This document shows, one piece after another, positions 26,446 to 37,424 of a stretch of 64,000 nucleotides of DNA. The DNA lies in contig NZ_JAUNKO010000002.1 in the NCBI RefSeq assembly GCF_030532715.1, positions 124,001-188,000 of the forward strand. Direction: 5' to 3'. The translations under genes and the position numbers were made by a program. Under the pieces are notes generated by a model. That model did no database searches and was not told the DNA's origin. It worked only from the letters and a program-made list of their open reading frames with translations. Each line of letters begins with the position of its first letter. Position 1 is the stretch's first letter. This DNA comes from Corynebacterium sp. (GTDB lineage Bacteria > Actinomycetota > Actinomycetes > Mycobacteriales > Mycobacteriaceae).

Positions 26446-29400
26446 GTGGTAGGCGTTTCGACCCCCATGTTGGCGGGGTTGTTGAAGGTTGCGGGGACGG
26501 ATCCGAAATTTCGGGGCTTGGTGAGCCATGTGCGCGAGCCGATGCTCCATCTTTCTGGTGTGGATCAGGCGCGCCCGTGGACGGTGGGGGTGTTGGCGCA
26601 GCATGCGCCGGTTTTGGTGGTGACTGCGACTGGCCGCGAGGCGGAGGATTTGACGGCTGAGTTGAAGGCAATGTTGGGGGATAAGGTTGCGTGGTTCCCG
26701 TCGTGGGAAACGCTGCCGCATGAACGCATGAGTCCTGGCGTGGATACGGTCGGCCGCCGCGCCGAAGTGCTCGCCAACCTTTCGAATTTGCGTGTGGTTG
26801 TGATGGCGGCGCGTGCGTTTTGCCAGCCATTGGTGGAGCAGCCGCGCGCACCAATGTCGCTGCGACAGGGCGCGGAGTACGATTTCGCGGAGCTCATTCA
26901 CGAACTGGTGTTCCGGGGATACGGGCACGTGGATATGGTGGCAAAGCGCGGGGAGTTTGCTACTCGCGGCGGGATTGTTGACATTTTCCCAACCACCGCG
27001 GAGCTGCCGGTGCGCGTGGAATTTTGGGGCGACGAGATCTCCGATATCCGGCCGTTTTCCGTTGCCGACCAGCGAACCATCCCTGATTTTGAGTTGGACT
27101 TCGTCGATGTGTATTCCTGCCGCGAGTTGTTGGTGGACCAGGCGGTGGCGCAGCGGGCTGCGGAGTTGGCGGTGCGGCACCCGGGCAATCCGGCGTTGGT
27201 CGAACTGCTGTCCAAACTCGCGGACGGTACCCCCGCCGACGGCATGGAGGCGCTCATCCCCGCGCTTATCGACGCCCCGCTCGTGGCCGTTTCCGAATTG
27301 TTTCCGCGCGACACGCACGTCTTGTTGTTCGATCCGGAGAAGATCCGGCGGCGCATCGCAGACCTTGAGGCAACCGACGCGGAATTCCTTGCGGCCGGTT
27401 GGGAGGCTGCCGCTATGGGGGCCAGCGGACCGCTGGCTGCGGAGGGGTTAGATTTATCGGCAAGCAGCTACCGATCTTTTGAGTCGCTGCGGGTTTCTGC
27501 CGAACGGGCCGGGCAATCGTGGTGGACGTTCGCCCCGCCGGGCATGTTGGAAGCGGACGAGGCGGACACGCTGCCGTTGAACTTTGAGCTGGGGCCCACC
27601 CCGCGCGGTGAGCTGGCCAAGATCGACGCGATGATGAATACGCTGATTGATCACACGCGTGACGGGGGTCGGGCGGCGTTTATCGCACCCGCCGCCGGCG
27701 CGATTAAGCGAATGGTTGATCGGTTCGCGGAGCAGGGGATTCCCACAAAGGTGGCCACGCCGGGGTGGGAACCCAGCCCAGGGGAGGTTACGCTCTACCA
27801 GGCGATGTCGCACGCTGGTTTGGTTTTCCCGAAGGTGCGGAAGCATCGGGATGCGCAGGCTTTGCCGCTGATCGTGATCACCGAAACCGATCTGACCGGG
27901 AATCGCGTTGGCGATATCGCTGGCGCAAAGCGCCGGCCCGCGCGTCGCCGCCACAAGGTGGATCCGCTGGCGCTCAACCCGGGGGATTTGGTGGTGCATG
28001 AGACCCACGGCATCGGCCGATTCCTTAAAATGATGGAACGCACCATCAATACTGGGGACGGCACTTCCCGGCGGGAGTATGTGGTGCTGGAGTACGCGGC
28101 GTCGAAACGCGGTCAACCCTGCGATCAACTCTTTGTTCCCATGGAAAGCTTGGACCTCCTGTCGCGGTATGTGGGTGGGGAAAAGCCGAGCTTGAGCAAA
28201 ATGGGCGGCTCGGATTGGAAAAACACCAAGCGTAAGGCGCGTTCGGCGGTGCGGGAGATCGCCGGCGAGCTTATCGAGCTGTACGCGAAGCGGCAATCGG
28301 CGCCGGGGCACGCATTTTCGGCAGATAATCCGTGGCAGCGAGAAATGGAAGATAATTTTCCGTTCGTGGAAACCGAAGACCAAATGTCCGCGATCGAAGC
28401 GGTTAAGGCTGACATGGAACGCCCGGTGCCAATGGATCGGGTGGTCGTTGGTGATGTTGGGTATGGAAAAACCGAGGTTGCCGTGCGTGCCGCGTTCAAA
28501 GCCGTGCAAGATGGCAAACAAGTGGCCGTACTGGTTCCCACGACACTGTTGGCGCAACAGCACCTTGCAACATTCCAGCAGCGTATGGATGGTTTTCCCG
28601 TAACTATTCGCGGACTATCGCGATTTACGCCAAACAAAGAGGCGAAGGAGATTTTGGCGGGTTTGGCGGACGGTTCCGTGGATGTGGTGATTGGCACGCA
28701 TCGCTTGATTCAAACGGGCGTTCAGTGGAAAAACCTTGGTCTGGTGGTCGTGGACGAGGAGCAGCGCTTCGGCGTCGAGCATAAGGAGCACATCAAGGCA
28801 CTGCGCACGCACGTGGACGTGCTTACCATGTCGGCCACGCCGATTCCACGAACCTTGGAAATGTCCATGGCCGGCATCCGCGAAATGTCCACGATTTTGA
28901 CGCCGCCGGAGGATCGGCACCCGGTGCTTACCTATGTCGGCGCGCAGGAGGACAAACACATTGCGGCCGCTATTCGTAGGGAATTGCTGCGCGACGGACA
29001 GGTGTTTTACGTGCACAATAAGGTGGCGTCGATTGAGAAACGCGCGCGTGAGTTGCGTGAACTGGTGCCGGAAGCCCGCATTGTGGTGGCGCACGGGCAA
29101 ATGAGCGAAGACATTCTTGAGCAAACTGTGCAGGGTTTTTGGGACCGCGAATACGACGTTTTAGTGTGCACCACCATTGTGGAAACTGGGTTGGATATCG
29201 CTAACGCGAACACGTTGATCGTGGAAAACGCGCACCACATGGGGCTGTCCCAGTTGCATCAATTGCGCGGCAGGGTGGGGCGTTCGCGGGAACGCGGCTA
29301 CGCTTACTTCCTCTATCCGAAGGGCGCCACGCTTACCGAAACTTCATACGACCGCCTCGCGACTATCGCACAAAATAACGACCTTGGCGCGGGTATGGCG

Positions 29401-30195
29401 GTGGCGATGAAAGACTTGGAAATGCGCGGCGCGGGCAATGTGCTCGGCGCCGAACAATCCGGCCACATCGCAGGAGTGGGGTTTGACCTGTATGTGAGGC
29501 TCGTCGGCGAGGCCGTGGAAGCGTTCCGCGCGCTGGCGGACGGCAAAGTCATCGACGCCACGGACAAAGAGCCCAAGGAAATCCGGGTGGATCTTACCGT
29601 GGACGCGCACATCCCGGAATCGTACATTAATGCGGAGCGGTTACGGCTGGAGATTTACCGCAAGATCGCTGCGTCTACCGATGATGCTGAGTTGCGGCGC
29701 GTGGTCGAGGAAATGGTTGACCGTTACGGCCCGATCCCGGTCGAGGTCGAACGTATGTTGGCGGTGGCGCGGCTGCGGCACCTGATGCGGGCGGCCAAGT
29801 TGGAAGATGTCGGTGTACAAGGCACTCGCATCAAGGTGCACCCCGTGGATTTGCCTGACTCCAAGCAAGTTCGGCTCAAACGAATGTTTCCCGGCGCGAC
29901 GTATCGCGCCGCCGCCCGCGCCGTGCAGCTGCCGTTTCCGAAGGCGGGGCGCAATGTTACCGACCCGCAGCTTCGAGACGTGGAACTCGTGCAATGGGTC
30001 GCCGATTTTATTGCCACGATGTTTGAACTTGACCCGGTGAATGTGGACGGGACTCCGCGTGAGACTCCGGCGGCGGCGCCGGTTGCCGTGGAGGATCGAG
30101 ATCCCCTCGCGGCCATGCGATCGACGAGGCGCCGCGACGAGGAAGACGAAGACGATCGCCGCGCGGCACGGCGAAAAAAGTACCGGCTCCGTTAA
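26446..30195 (+). CDS. mfd: Transcription-repair coupling factor Mfd
   Basis: This 1249-aa DNA translocase removes stalled RNA polymerase and recruits the UvrABC repair proteins. The N-terminal UvrB-like part includes [12 protein letters not shown] and [10 protein letters not shown]. The RNAP-interaction domain precedes [17 protein letters not shown]. The helicase motor has Walker [41 protein letters not shown] and the QLRGRVGRS motif VI. The C-terminal regulatory domain ends in an Arg/Asp-rich tail. GTG 26446 follows the TetR stop without a gap, with GGAGGAG just upstream. Confidence 0.98.
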   Translation: MVGVSTPMLAGLLKVAGTDPKFRGLVSHVREPMLHLSGVDQARPWTVGVLAQHAPVLVVTATGREAEDLTAELKAMLGDKVAWFPSWETLPHERMSPGVDTVGRRAEVLANLSNLRVVVMAARAFCQPLVEQPRAPMSLRQGAEYDFAELIHELVFRGYGHVDMVAKRGEFATRGGIVDIFPTTAELPVRVEFWGDEISDIRPFSVADQRTIPDFELDFVDVYSCRELLVDQAVAQRAAELAVRHPGNPALVELLSKLADGTPADGMEALIPALIDAPLVAVSELFPRDTHVLLFDPEKIRRRIADLEATDAEFLAAGWEAAAMGASGPLAAEGLDLSASSYRSFESLRVSAERAGQSWWTFAPPGMLEADEADTLPLNFELGPTPRGELAKIDAMMNTLIDHTRDGGRAAFIAPAAGAIKRMVDRFAEQGIPTKVATPGWEPSPGEVTLYQAMSHAGLVFPKVRKHRDAQALPLIVITETDLTGNRVGDIAGAKRRPARRRHKVDPLALNPGDLVVHETHGIGRFLKMMERTINTGDGTSRREYVVLEYAASKRGQPCDQLFVPMESLDLLSRYVGGEKPSLSKMGGSDWKNTKRKARSAVREIAGELIELYAKRQSAPGHAFSADNPWQREMEDNFPFVETEDQMSAIEAVKADMERPVPMDRVVVGDVGYGKTEVAVRAAFKAVQDGKQVAVLVPTTLLAQQHLATFQQRMDGFPVTIRGLSRFTPNKEAKEILAGLADGSVDVVIGTHRLIQTGVQWKNLGLVVVDEEQRFGVEHKEHIKALRTHVDVLTMSATPIPRTLEMSMAGIREMSTILTPPEDRHPVLTYVGAQEDKHIAAAIRRELLRDGQVFYVHNKVASIEKRARELRELVPEARIVVAHGQMSEDILEQTVQGFWDREYDVLVCTTIVETGLDIANANTLIVENAHHMGLSQLHQLRGRVGRSRERGYAYFLYPKGATLTETSYDRLATIAQNNDLGAGMAVAMKDLEMRGAGNVLGAEQSGHIAGVGFDLYVRLVGEAVEAFRALADGKVIDATDKEPKEIRVDLTVDAHIPESYINAERLRLEIYRKIAASTDDAELRRVVEEMVDRYGPIPVEVERMLAVARLRHLMRAAKLEDVGVQGTRIKVHPVDLPDSKQVRLKRMFPGATYRAAARAVQLPFPKAGRNVTDPQLRDVELVQWVADFIATMFELDPVNVDGTPRETPAAAPVAVEDRDPLAAMRSTRRRDEEDEDDRRAARRKKYRLR

Positions 30196-30251
30196 CGGAG
30201 CCGGTGGGCGAGTGCCTGAGTCGTACCATCACCAGTTTTGGTGATGGTACG
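30182..30251. terminator. Two palindromic hairpins between convergent mfd and permease genes
   Basis: The first (30182-30205) is a 24-nt palindrome, ACCGGCTCCGTTAACGGAGC plus CGGT, that contains the mfd stop codon. The second pairs CGTACCATCACC (30222-30233) with GGTGATGGTACG (30240-30251) around a 6-nt loop. Neither has a good T-run, but their place between convergent ends suggests transcript termination or 3'-end protection for both genes. Confidence 0.6.
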
Positions 30252-30258
30252 GTGCGCG

Positions 30259-31734
30259 TTACAGGCTGAGCGTTCCTGCGCTGAGGCCATAGATTGCAAA
30301 GACCGCGCCGATGACTACGAGTGCGACGATGATCCATTCGAAGGCGTTGAAGATCTTTTCGCCGGCGCGGACGCGGGTCCAGATGTACGGGACGAAGCCG
30401 GGAATGACCAGCAGCGCGCCGAAGAGCAGGTAGGTGGGGTCCGCAGCGTAGAACAACCAAACGGAGTACACGGTGGCGATGGCGCCCACGAGGAAGTGCC
30501 GGCGATTCTCGCCGGCGGGGATTTCCGGGCCGGAGTCGTCGAAGCGGTCGCCGGCGTGGGGGTGGGTGACACCGCGCCCACGGGTGGCCAGCAGCACGAG
30601 GTAGAAGGCGGAGAAGATATACGGCAGCAGGTACATCATGGTGGCAAGCTGCACCATGGATACGTACGTGGTCTCGTTGACAAAGAAAATGATCACGGAA
30701 ATCTGGATCACTATTGTGGAGACTAGCTGCGCGTAGTACGGTGCGCCGGCGGCGTTGGTTTTGCCGAGGCGTTTGGGAAGCAGGCCGTCGTAAGCCATCA
30801 GCGCGATGGGTTCGGCGCAGAGCATCTGCCAAGACACATAGGCGCCCAGTACGGACAGGCACAAACCGAAGGAAATCAGTGCGCCGCCCCAGGGGCCGAC
30901 CACGGCCTCGAGGACGCCGGCCATGGAGTTGTCTGGGAGCGCGGCGAGTTCTTCGCGGGTGAGCACGCCGTACGAGAGTGTGGCTACGGTGACTAACAGG
31001 GCGAGAACCATGCTGAAGCCAATGACGGTGGCGCGTCCCACGTCTTTCCGGGTGCGGGCTTGTTTGGAGTACACGCTGGCGCCCTCGACGCCGATAAAGG
31101 CCCATACGGTAAACAGCATCATGCCTTTCACCTGGTCGGTGACGCTGCCCACGGAGCCATCCGCGGCCCAAAGATCGAAGGTGAAGCGGTCCCAGCTGAA
31201 CCCGAGGAAGGCGACGAGTACCACGAACACCAAGATGGGCAGGATCTTTGCCACGGTGGTCACGAGGTTCATAATCGCCGCTTCCCGGATGCCGCGGGTG
31301 AGTCCGGCAAAAATGGCCCAAGTAAGGAGGGACACGGCGATGGCGGATGTCCAGCGGTTCTCCGCAGAAAATACGGGCAGGTAGTAGCCCAGTGTGGAGA
31401 AAAATAAGGTGGCGTAGCCGACTTGGGCGATGACACTGCCCAGCCAATAACCCCAAGCGGATGCGAAGCCGACGAAGTCGCCAAGGCCGGCGCGTACGTA
31501 GGAGTAGACGCCGGAGTCGAGGTTGGGTTTACGAACAGCGAGGATCTGGAAGACGAATGCGATGGAGAGCATGCCCACCCCGGCGATGCACCAGCCGATG
31601 AGCATTGCTCCGGGCCCGGCCACGGAGCTTGCGTTTTGGGGGAGTGCGAAGATGCCGGTTCCGATGGTGGAGCCGATGATGAGGGACACGAGCGTCCAAA
31701 CGCGCACTTTGTTGTCGCCTGTTGTAGTAGTCAC
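30259..31734 (-). CDS. lysI: Basic amino-acid permease of the APC superfamily (LysI-like)
   Basis: This is a 491-aa, about 12-helix transporter. The first helix holds the APC substrate motif GSTIGTGIFALP, and later SAYFLVLLAT-type helices and the overall length match arginine/ornithine antiporters and the C. glutamicum L-lysine permease LysI, which also lies near mfd and eno. Start is GTG 31734; TAGGGT (31743-31748, minus) lies 8 nt upstream. The preferred substrate (lysine, arginine or ornithine) and transport mode cannot be read from the sequence. Confidence 0.82.
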   Translation of the reverse strand: MTTTTGDNKVRVWTLVSLIIGSTIGTGIFALPQNASSVAGPGAMLIGWCIAGVGMLSIAFVFQILAVRKPNLDSGVYSYVRAGLGDFVGFASAWGYWLGSVIAQVGYATLFFSTLGYYLPVFSAENRWTSAIAVSLLTWAIFAGLTRGIREAAIMNLVTTVAKILPILVFVVLVAFLGFSWDRFTFDLWAADGSVGSVTDQVKGMMLFTVWAFIGVEGASVYSKQARTRKDVGRATVIGFSMVLALLVTVATLSYGVLTREELAALPDNSMAGVLEAVVGPWGGALISFGLCLSVLGAYVSWQMLCAEPIALMAYDGLLPKRLGKTNAAGAPYYAQLVSTIVIQISVIIFFVNETTYVSMVQLATMMYLLPYIFSAFYLVLLATRGRGVTHPHAGDRFDDSGPEIPAGENRRHFLVGAIATVYSVWLFYAADPTYLLFGALLVIPGFVPYIWTRVRAGEKIFNAFEWIIVALVVIGAVFAIYGLSAGTLSL

Positions 31735-31797
31735 GTTGAGTAACCCTAGGTGTTTGTCTACTCATTTCCCAAGTGTGAATCCATGTACAATCGCCGC

Positions 31798-32388
31798 ATG
31801 TCGATTCTCCTCTTGGATTCGAGGCATCCGTTGTGTGTGCCGCTGGACGTGGTGGTGCACCACCAGCCGAGTATTGCGTACACGGACGCGGTGCCAGGAG
31901 AGGTCCAGCAGGCGTTGTCGAAACTGGGTGCAAGCAGTGCAAATGACAGGAACCAGGCGGAGCTATTGGTGGCTGTTGATGCGGCGGAGCCGCTCGTTGC
32001 GGCGCGGATCGCCGCAGGGGAGCAGGTGGTGGCGGCCGGGGCGTCGATAAGTGTGGCGCAACAGGTCATGGGCGCGGCGGTGGCGCGGGGGGAGTGGGAA
32101 CGGGCGCAAACCCACGTCACGCTGCTGCCGTACCTGCACGAGGAGGTCGCGGAGTTTGACCAGGCCGTACGCCACGGCACGCCCGAACAAGTTTGCGATG
32201 AGCTTTCCGATGTCCTGCTACAGGTACTGTTTCATGCGGAAATCGCTTCGAGTTTCGAGTTCGATGATGTGGCGGCGGCGTTTGTGCGGAAAATGCGTGC
32301 CCGCGCGCCGTATTTGTTTGATGGTTCCACTGGTATCGTTCCGCTTGCGGTGCAAACGGACGCATGGGAAGCGGGCAAAGTTCAGTGA
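31798..32388 (+). CDS. mazG: MazG-like nucleotide pyrophosphohydrolase
   Basis: This is a 196-aa protein with one MazG domain in its C-terminal half: EEVAEFDQAV and DELSDVLLQVLFHAEIA carry the acidic metal-binding residues. The N-terminal about 85 residues lack a second catalytic copy. The family hydrolyses (d)NTPs to monophosphates. ATG 31798 follows TACAAT (31786-31791) by 6 nt. It lies between mfd and eno, as mazG (Rv1021) does in M. tuberculosis, and overlaps the transglycosylase gene. Confidence 0.85.
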   Translation: MSILLLDSRHPLCVPLDVVVHHQPSIAYTDAVPGEVQQALSKLGASSANDRNQAELLVAVDAAEPLVAARIAAGEQVVAAGASISVAQQVMGAAVARGEWERAQTHVTLLPYLHEEVAEFDQAVRHGTPEQVCDELSDVLLQVLFHAEIASSFEFDDVAAAFVRKMRARAPYLFDGSTGIVPLAVQTDAWEAGKVQ

Positions 32389-33161
32389 ATCGAGCGGTTG
32401 GTTGGGGTTGCGCCGCGATCCTCGCTATGGTGATGGTGATTTCGTTCGTGGGCTGGTCGCTCACGTTTTTGCAGGGTTCCGCGCCGATCCGGCAGCTGCA
32501 ACCCGTGCCTGCCGACGTCCCGCCTGCCGGCGGCGTAGAAGTGCCCGCCGTGGACGTGCACGCTGACGGCAGAACCTCCGAAAAGCTGGCCTTTTGGGCG
32601 GAACCTTTGGCGGCTGATACGGGCATTTCTACCCAGGCGTTGCAGGCGTACGGCAATGCTGAATTGATCGCGGCAGAGAGCTGGCCCGACTGCCATCTTC
32701 GTTGGAACACTCTTGCGGGTATTGGGTTTGTGGAGACGCGGCACGGCACCTACTCCGGCAACCTGTTTGGCGGTAGTCACTTGGACGAGCAGGGCGTTGC
32801 GGTGCCCCCGATTATCGGTGTGCCGCTCGACGGTTCGCCAGGGTTTGCGGAAGTTGCGGATACGGATGATGGTGCCCTCGACAACGATGCGCAATTTGAT
32901 CGCGCTGTCGGTCCGATGCAGTTTATTCCGGAGTCGTGGAAGCGGTACGGGCGAGACGCCAACGGTGACGGCTCCCCAGACCCGCACCAGATTGATGACG
33001 CCGCACTCGGCTCCGCGAATCTGTTGTGCGCCAATGGGCGCGATTTGGCGACGCCCGAGGGGTGGGCCGACGCGATCCGGTCCTACAACTTTTCGCAAGA
33101 GTATTTGATTAATGTGCGGGACGCTGCCGCAGCATATGCGCTACGGCAACCCCCGGTGTGA
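32385..33161 (+). CDS. Membrane-anchored lytic transglycosylase (LpqU position)
   Basis: This is a 258-aa cell-wall hydrolase. An N-terminal hydrophobic helix (about 8-28) anchors or exports it, a Pro-rich linker follows, and the catalytic domain has LAGIGFVETRHG (Glu of the family) and RAVGPMQFIPESWKRYG. It cleaves peptidoglycan glycan strands outside the membrane. GTG 32385 forms a GTGA overlap with the mazG stop; ATG 32364 in the same frame would add 7 residues. The order mazG-transglycosylase-eno matches Rv1021-lpqU-eno. Confidence 0.88.
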   Translation: MNRAVGWGCAAILAMVMVISFVGWSLTFLQGSAPIRQLQPVPADVPPAGGVEVPAVDVHADGRTSEKLAFWAEPLAADTGISTQALQAYGNAELIAAESWPDCHLRWNTLAGIGFVETRHGTYSGNLFGGSHLDEQGVAVPPIIGVPLDGSPGFAEVADTDDGALDNDAQFDRAVGPMQFIPESWKRYGRDANGDGSPDPHQIDDAALGSANLLCANGRDLATPEGWADAIRSYNFSQEYLINVRDAAAAYALRQPPV

Positions 33162-33362
33162 GTGGCCTCACGCAGGCCCGTCACGCGCGGCGATTTCATG
33201 CCACAATTGGTAGGTAGGTGCGGCCGTACCGGTTTTCCGCTCAAAAGTGTGGCAACTATCTCATGTCCGTTTGGTTCCGATCGGGCATCATAGGTGGGAC
33301 ACTTGAGGTTGGAGTCGGCGACATCCGCACAGACAAATTCACATCATTGTCCATTGACATAG

Positions 33363-34649
<1,287 letters not shown>

Positions 34650-34700
34650 CCGCCTAGGCTAGTAGGCACCGAGGGCGTGGGAGTGCCCGTTTGAAGGTAG

Positions 34701-34738
34701 ATATCCCGGCAGGAGTAATCCCTGCCGGGATATTCTTT
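34701..34738 (+). terminator. Intrinsic terminator of eno
   Basis: The 13-bp stem ATATCCCGGCAGG / CCTGCCGGGATAT (34701-34713 and 34721-34733) is followed by TCTTTG. It sits about 50 nt after the eno stop. Confidence 0.9.
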
Positions 34739-34815
34739 GCCTTCGTGCTCGTTGTGCCGCGCGCTTCGTGTGGCTCCCCGTTATTCCGGTGGCGAGTGGC
34801 TAGGATTGGGGTGCT

Positions 34816-35445
34816 ATGGAATCAACAGCACACCGCCGAGTGCAACCAGTGACCTACCGTCGAACTGGAACACGAACCAATGAGCGTCGGCCGCGTCCGC
34901 CGAGGTTGTCGGGCACGCCTGAACAACGGCGGGCGTCGAGAGGCGGGGGGCGCGTGGGACGCCCACGCCGGCTTCGGTTGGGCGCCATGGAAATAGGGGT
35001 GCTGGTAGGGGTAACCATCGTGGTGCTCGTGATGATTGGCATGCCGCTGCGCAACTACTTCCAGCAACGGAGCGATATCGCACGCGTGAACGCCAGCATT
35101 ACGGCGAAGGAAGAGGAAAAGCAGCGGTTGTTGGGGGAGCTGGAAAAGTATGAGTCGGAAGCGTTTGTGAAGGAGCAAGCGCGCGTCCGCCTCGGCGTCA
35201 TCGAGCCTGGTGAAACAGCTTTTCGCATTATTAGCCCGGAGTTGGAGGCTGAGTCTTCGACCGGTCAAACGAGCGAACGGGCCGACGATCAGCAGGTATG
35301 GTACGACCTGTTGTGGGACGCCATCGCTACCGAGGATTCCGTTGTGCGCATCGGGGGAGAAGAGCAAGCTGAAACGCCGCCGAGCGAGGTTGGGCGCTTG
35401 CCCATTTCGCCGACGCAACCTCCGCCGCCAGCAGAGGTGCCATAG
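34816..35445 (+). CDS. FtsB/DivIC-family septum protein
   Basis: This is a 209-aa single-pass membrane protein. A long Arg-rich cytoplasmic N-terminus (1-57) is followed by one membrane helix (about 58-76), then the coiled coil (INASITAKEEEKQRLLGELEKYE type) and the RVRLGVIEPGE segment of septum-formation initiators. FtsB acts with FtsL/FtsQ to activate septal wall synthesis. TAGGAT (34801-34806) lies 9 nt before the ATG. Gene order eno-FtsB-DUF501-ppx2 is conserved with mycobacteria. Confidence 0.85.
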   Translation: MESTAHRRVQPVTYRRTGTRTNERRPRPPRLSGTPEQRRASRGGGRVGRPRRLRLGAMEIGVLVGVTIVVLVMIGMPLRNYFQQRSDIARVNASITAKEEEKQRLLGELEKYESEAFVKEQARVRLGVIEPGETAFRIISPELEAESSTGQTSERADDQQVWYDLLWDAIATEDSVVRIGGEEQAETPPSEVGRLPISPTQPPPPAEVP

Positions 35446-35511
35446 CTTGCCGGATTCGCGCATTCGCGCGTATGCATTACACTCATTATTTTTTACGATG
35501 GAGAAACGATA

Positions 35512-36075
35512 ATGAGTGCACATGTAGATCCCGCCGACATTGCGGCCGTGGCGCAGCAGCTTGGCCGCCCCCCTCGCGGCGTATTGGAAATTGCCTACCG
35601 TTGCCCAGACGGTGCGCCCGGCGTGGTGAAAACCGCGCCCCGGCTTGACGATGGTACGCCCTTTCCAACGCTGTATTACCTCACGGATCCCCGGTTGACG
35701 GCGGAAGCTTCCCGGTTAGAGGTGGCGCACGTGATGAAGTGGATGACGGAGCGGCTGGAACGAGACGCCGAACTGAAGGCCGATTATCAGCGCGCCCACG
35801 AGCTGTACTTGCAGGAACGTAATGCGTACGAGGATTTGGGCACGGACTTTTCCGGTGGCGGCATGCCGGACCGCGTGAAGTGCCTGCACGTGCTGATCGC
35901 CTACGCTTTGGCGGCCGGACCGGAGCGGGTGCGGCTGGGCACGGAGGCAGTCGCACTGGCGGCCGAACACGCGCAGTTGCGGGGGACTGCGGTGCCCGCT
36001 GATTGGCCGACCTGCGAGGAGCTTGGCGTGAGCTTAGATGAGTTTGATTTCAGCAATGCGGAGGTGCGCCCATGA
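35512..36075 (+). CDS. DUF501 family protein
   Basis: This is a 187-aa conserved actinobacterial protein. Seen: QLGRPPRGVLEIAYRCPDGAP and PRLDDGTPFPTLYYLTDPRL near the start, then GTDFSGGGMPDRVKCLHVLIAYALA, features of DUF501. The biochemical role is unknown; constant linkage to ftsB and ppx2 hints at a link to envelope or phosphate metabolism. Its stop overlaps ppx2 by ATGA. Confidence 0.9.
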   Translation: MSAHVDPADIAAVAQQLGRPPRGVLEIAYRCPDGAPGVVKTAPRLDDGTPFPTLYYLTDPRLTAEASRLEVAHVMKWMTERLERDAELKADYQRAHELYLQERNAYEDLGTDFSGGGMPDRVKCLHVLIAYALAAGPERVRLGTEAVALAAEHAQLRGTAVPADWPTCEELGVSLDEFDFSNAEVRP

Positions 36076-37037
36076 CTCGATACGGAGCGATCGACTGCGG
36101 CACGAATTCACTGCGTTTGCTGATTGCGGAGGTGCTGAACGGCACCACCACCGAACTGGTGCGCACCATGGAAATCGTTCGTTTGGGCGAGGGTGTGGAT
36201 GCCACTGGGCGGCTCAGCGACGCCGCGTTAGCGCGCACGCGTGCAGTGCTAGAAACATATGCCGATCTCATGGTGGAATACCGGGTGAGCGATGTGCGCA
36301 TGGTAGCCACGTCCGCGACTCGAGATGCGGCCAACAAGGAAGCGTTCTTCCGCATGACAGCGGAGATTCTCGGAAGATTCCGCCCAGGATATTGCGCGGA
36401 AGTGATTTCCGGCGATGAGGAGGCGGCGTTGTCGTTCCGCGGCGCAGTGGCGGACTTGGATCCGGCGTCGGGGCCGTTTTGCGTCATTGATCTTGGCGGT
36501 GGCTCAACCGAATGCATCGTCGGCGATTATGACGGCACGATCCACGGGGCGTTAAGTGCACAACTCGGCTGCGTTCGCCTTACCGAACGATTGCTCGGTA
36601 GTGACCCGCCGTGTGAGGCGGAGGTAGAGATTGCCACCGAGTACGTCACCACGTGCCTCGAAGAAGTGCGCCAGCACGTGCCCATCGACCAGGCGCGCAC
36701 CTTCGTTGGTTGCGCCGGTACCTTTACCACGCTCGCCGCACTTGCCCTGGGGTTGGAGGAGTACGACGCCACCGCCATCCACGGATCCGAACTACGTTTC
36801 GACGCCCTGCGTATCCTTGTGCAACGCCTCATCGCCGAATCCACCCAGCAGCGCGCCGCCAACCCGGTGATTCATCCTGGGCGTGCGGATGTGATCGCCG
36901 GCGGCAGCATTATCGTGCAGGGAATTCTCACCATGGCCGAAGAACACGCGGGTGTTTCCTCGCTATTGGTCAGCGAAAAAGACATTCTTGACGGCATGAT
37001 TGCAGGGCTTTCGGACGGCGCGGCCATCATGCGCTAA
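36072..37037 (+). CDS. ppx2: Exopolyphosphatase / Ppx-GppA family phosphatase
   Basis: This is a 321-aa actin-fold phosphatase that hydrolyses polyphosphate or pppGpp. ATP/phosphate loops are visible: IDCGTNSLRLLIAE at the N-terminus and CVIDLGGGSTE near residue 140. The about 320-aa length is the short form typical of corynebacterial Ppx2 and lacks the C-terminal helical domain. ATGA overlap with DUF501 indicates coupled translation. It is the last host gene before the tRNA-Leu attachment site. Confidence 0.93.
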   Translation: MTRYGAIDCGTNSLRLLIAEVLNGTTTELVRTMEIVRLGEGVDATGRLSDAALARTRAVLETYADLMVEYRVSDVRMVATSATRDAANKEAFFRMTAEILGRFRPGYCAEVISGDEEAALSFRGAVADLDPASGPFCVIDLGGGSTECIVGDYDGTIHGALSAQLGCVRLTERLLGSDPPCEAEVEIATEYVTTCLEEVRQHVPIDQARTFVGCAGTFTTLAALALGLEEYDATAIHGSELRFDALRILVQRLIAESTQQRAANPVIHPGRADVIAGGSIIVQGILTMAEEHAGVSSLLVSEKDILDGMIAGLSDGAAIMR

Positions 37038-37061
37038 ACTACTCACGGGTGATTCACCCAA

Positions 37062-37135
37062 GCCCCTATAGCCCAATTGGCAGAGGCAGCGGACTTAAAA
37101 TCCGCCCAGTGTCGGTTCGAGTCCGACTGGGGGCA
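37062..37135 (+). tRNA. tRNA-Leu (UAA), short variable loop
   Basis: A 74-nt cloverleaf: acceptor GCCCCTA / TGGGGGC, discriminator A73, 3-bp D-stem with the Leu-like D-loop CAATTGGCAGA, anticodon stem GCGGA / TCCGC around CTTAAAA (anticodon TAA), and T-arm GTCGG / CCGAC. The variable region is only about 5 nt (CCAGT), whereas bacterial tRNA-Leu normally has a long variable arm. CCA is not encoded. Its 3' end is the attachment site of the downstream element. Confidence 0.85.
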
Positions 37136-37136
37136 C
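37117..37136 (+). other. attL core (3' end of tRNA-Leu)
   Basis: The 20-bp TCGAGTCCGACTGGGGGCAC is repeated exactly at 41274-41293. This is the usual signature of integration of a tyrosine-integrase element into a tRNA 3' end, with the tRNA kept intact by the element. Confidence 0.9.
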
Positions 37137-37183
37137 TCAAGAATTTGCAGGTCAGAACGGGTTTCAGTCCCGAAAAACCACCG

Positions 37184-37208
37184 CCGTGACGGAGTTTTGA
37201 CGGAGAAA
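37184..37208 (+). repeat. 25-bp direct repeat, left copy
   Basis: CCGTGACGGAGTTTTGACGG plus AGAAA recurs exactly at 41131-41155. It lies just after the integrase stop (minus strand) and contains two GACGGAG units. Possible integrase or excisionase binding, or a relic of a second related element. Confidence 0.85.
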
Positions 37209-37210
37209 AA

Positions 37211-37424
37211 TTACGAAACAGCCCGACACAACCCATCCAACACCGAAGCCACCGCATCCAAATCCTCATCAAACAACTCCGCATACACATCCAACGTCAT
37301 CGCCGCCGACTTGTGCCCCAACTGAGTCTGCACTACCTTCACATTTACCCCGCGGACATCAGTAACTCCGCCGCCACATGCCGCAAACCATGCGGCGTCA
37401 CTGGCAGCACCTCAGGAACCCCCA
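37211..37424 (-). pseudogene. C-terminal fragment of a tyrosine integrase, frameshifted
   Basis: Reading leftward, PEVLPVTPHGLRHVAAELLMSAG gives the conserved HxLRH box. After a one-base deletion near 37347-37352 the other frame continues with VVQTQLGHKSAAMTLDVYAELF, which holds the GHKS box and the nucleophile tyrosine, to a TAA at 37211-37213. About the last 70 residues of a phage integrase remain; the rest is missing at a junction near 37424. It points toward the tRNA, as integrases normally do at attL. It cannot be active. Confidence 0.88.

Noticed and set aside
30008..31456. 482-codon minus-strand frame over the permease gene
   Set aside because: It is another frame of the same strand as the permease; composition is Arg/His/Pro-rich and it lacks membrane helices, while the permease frame is unmistakable.
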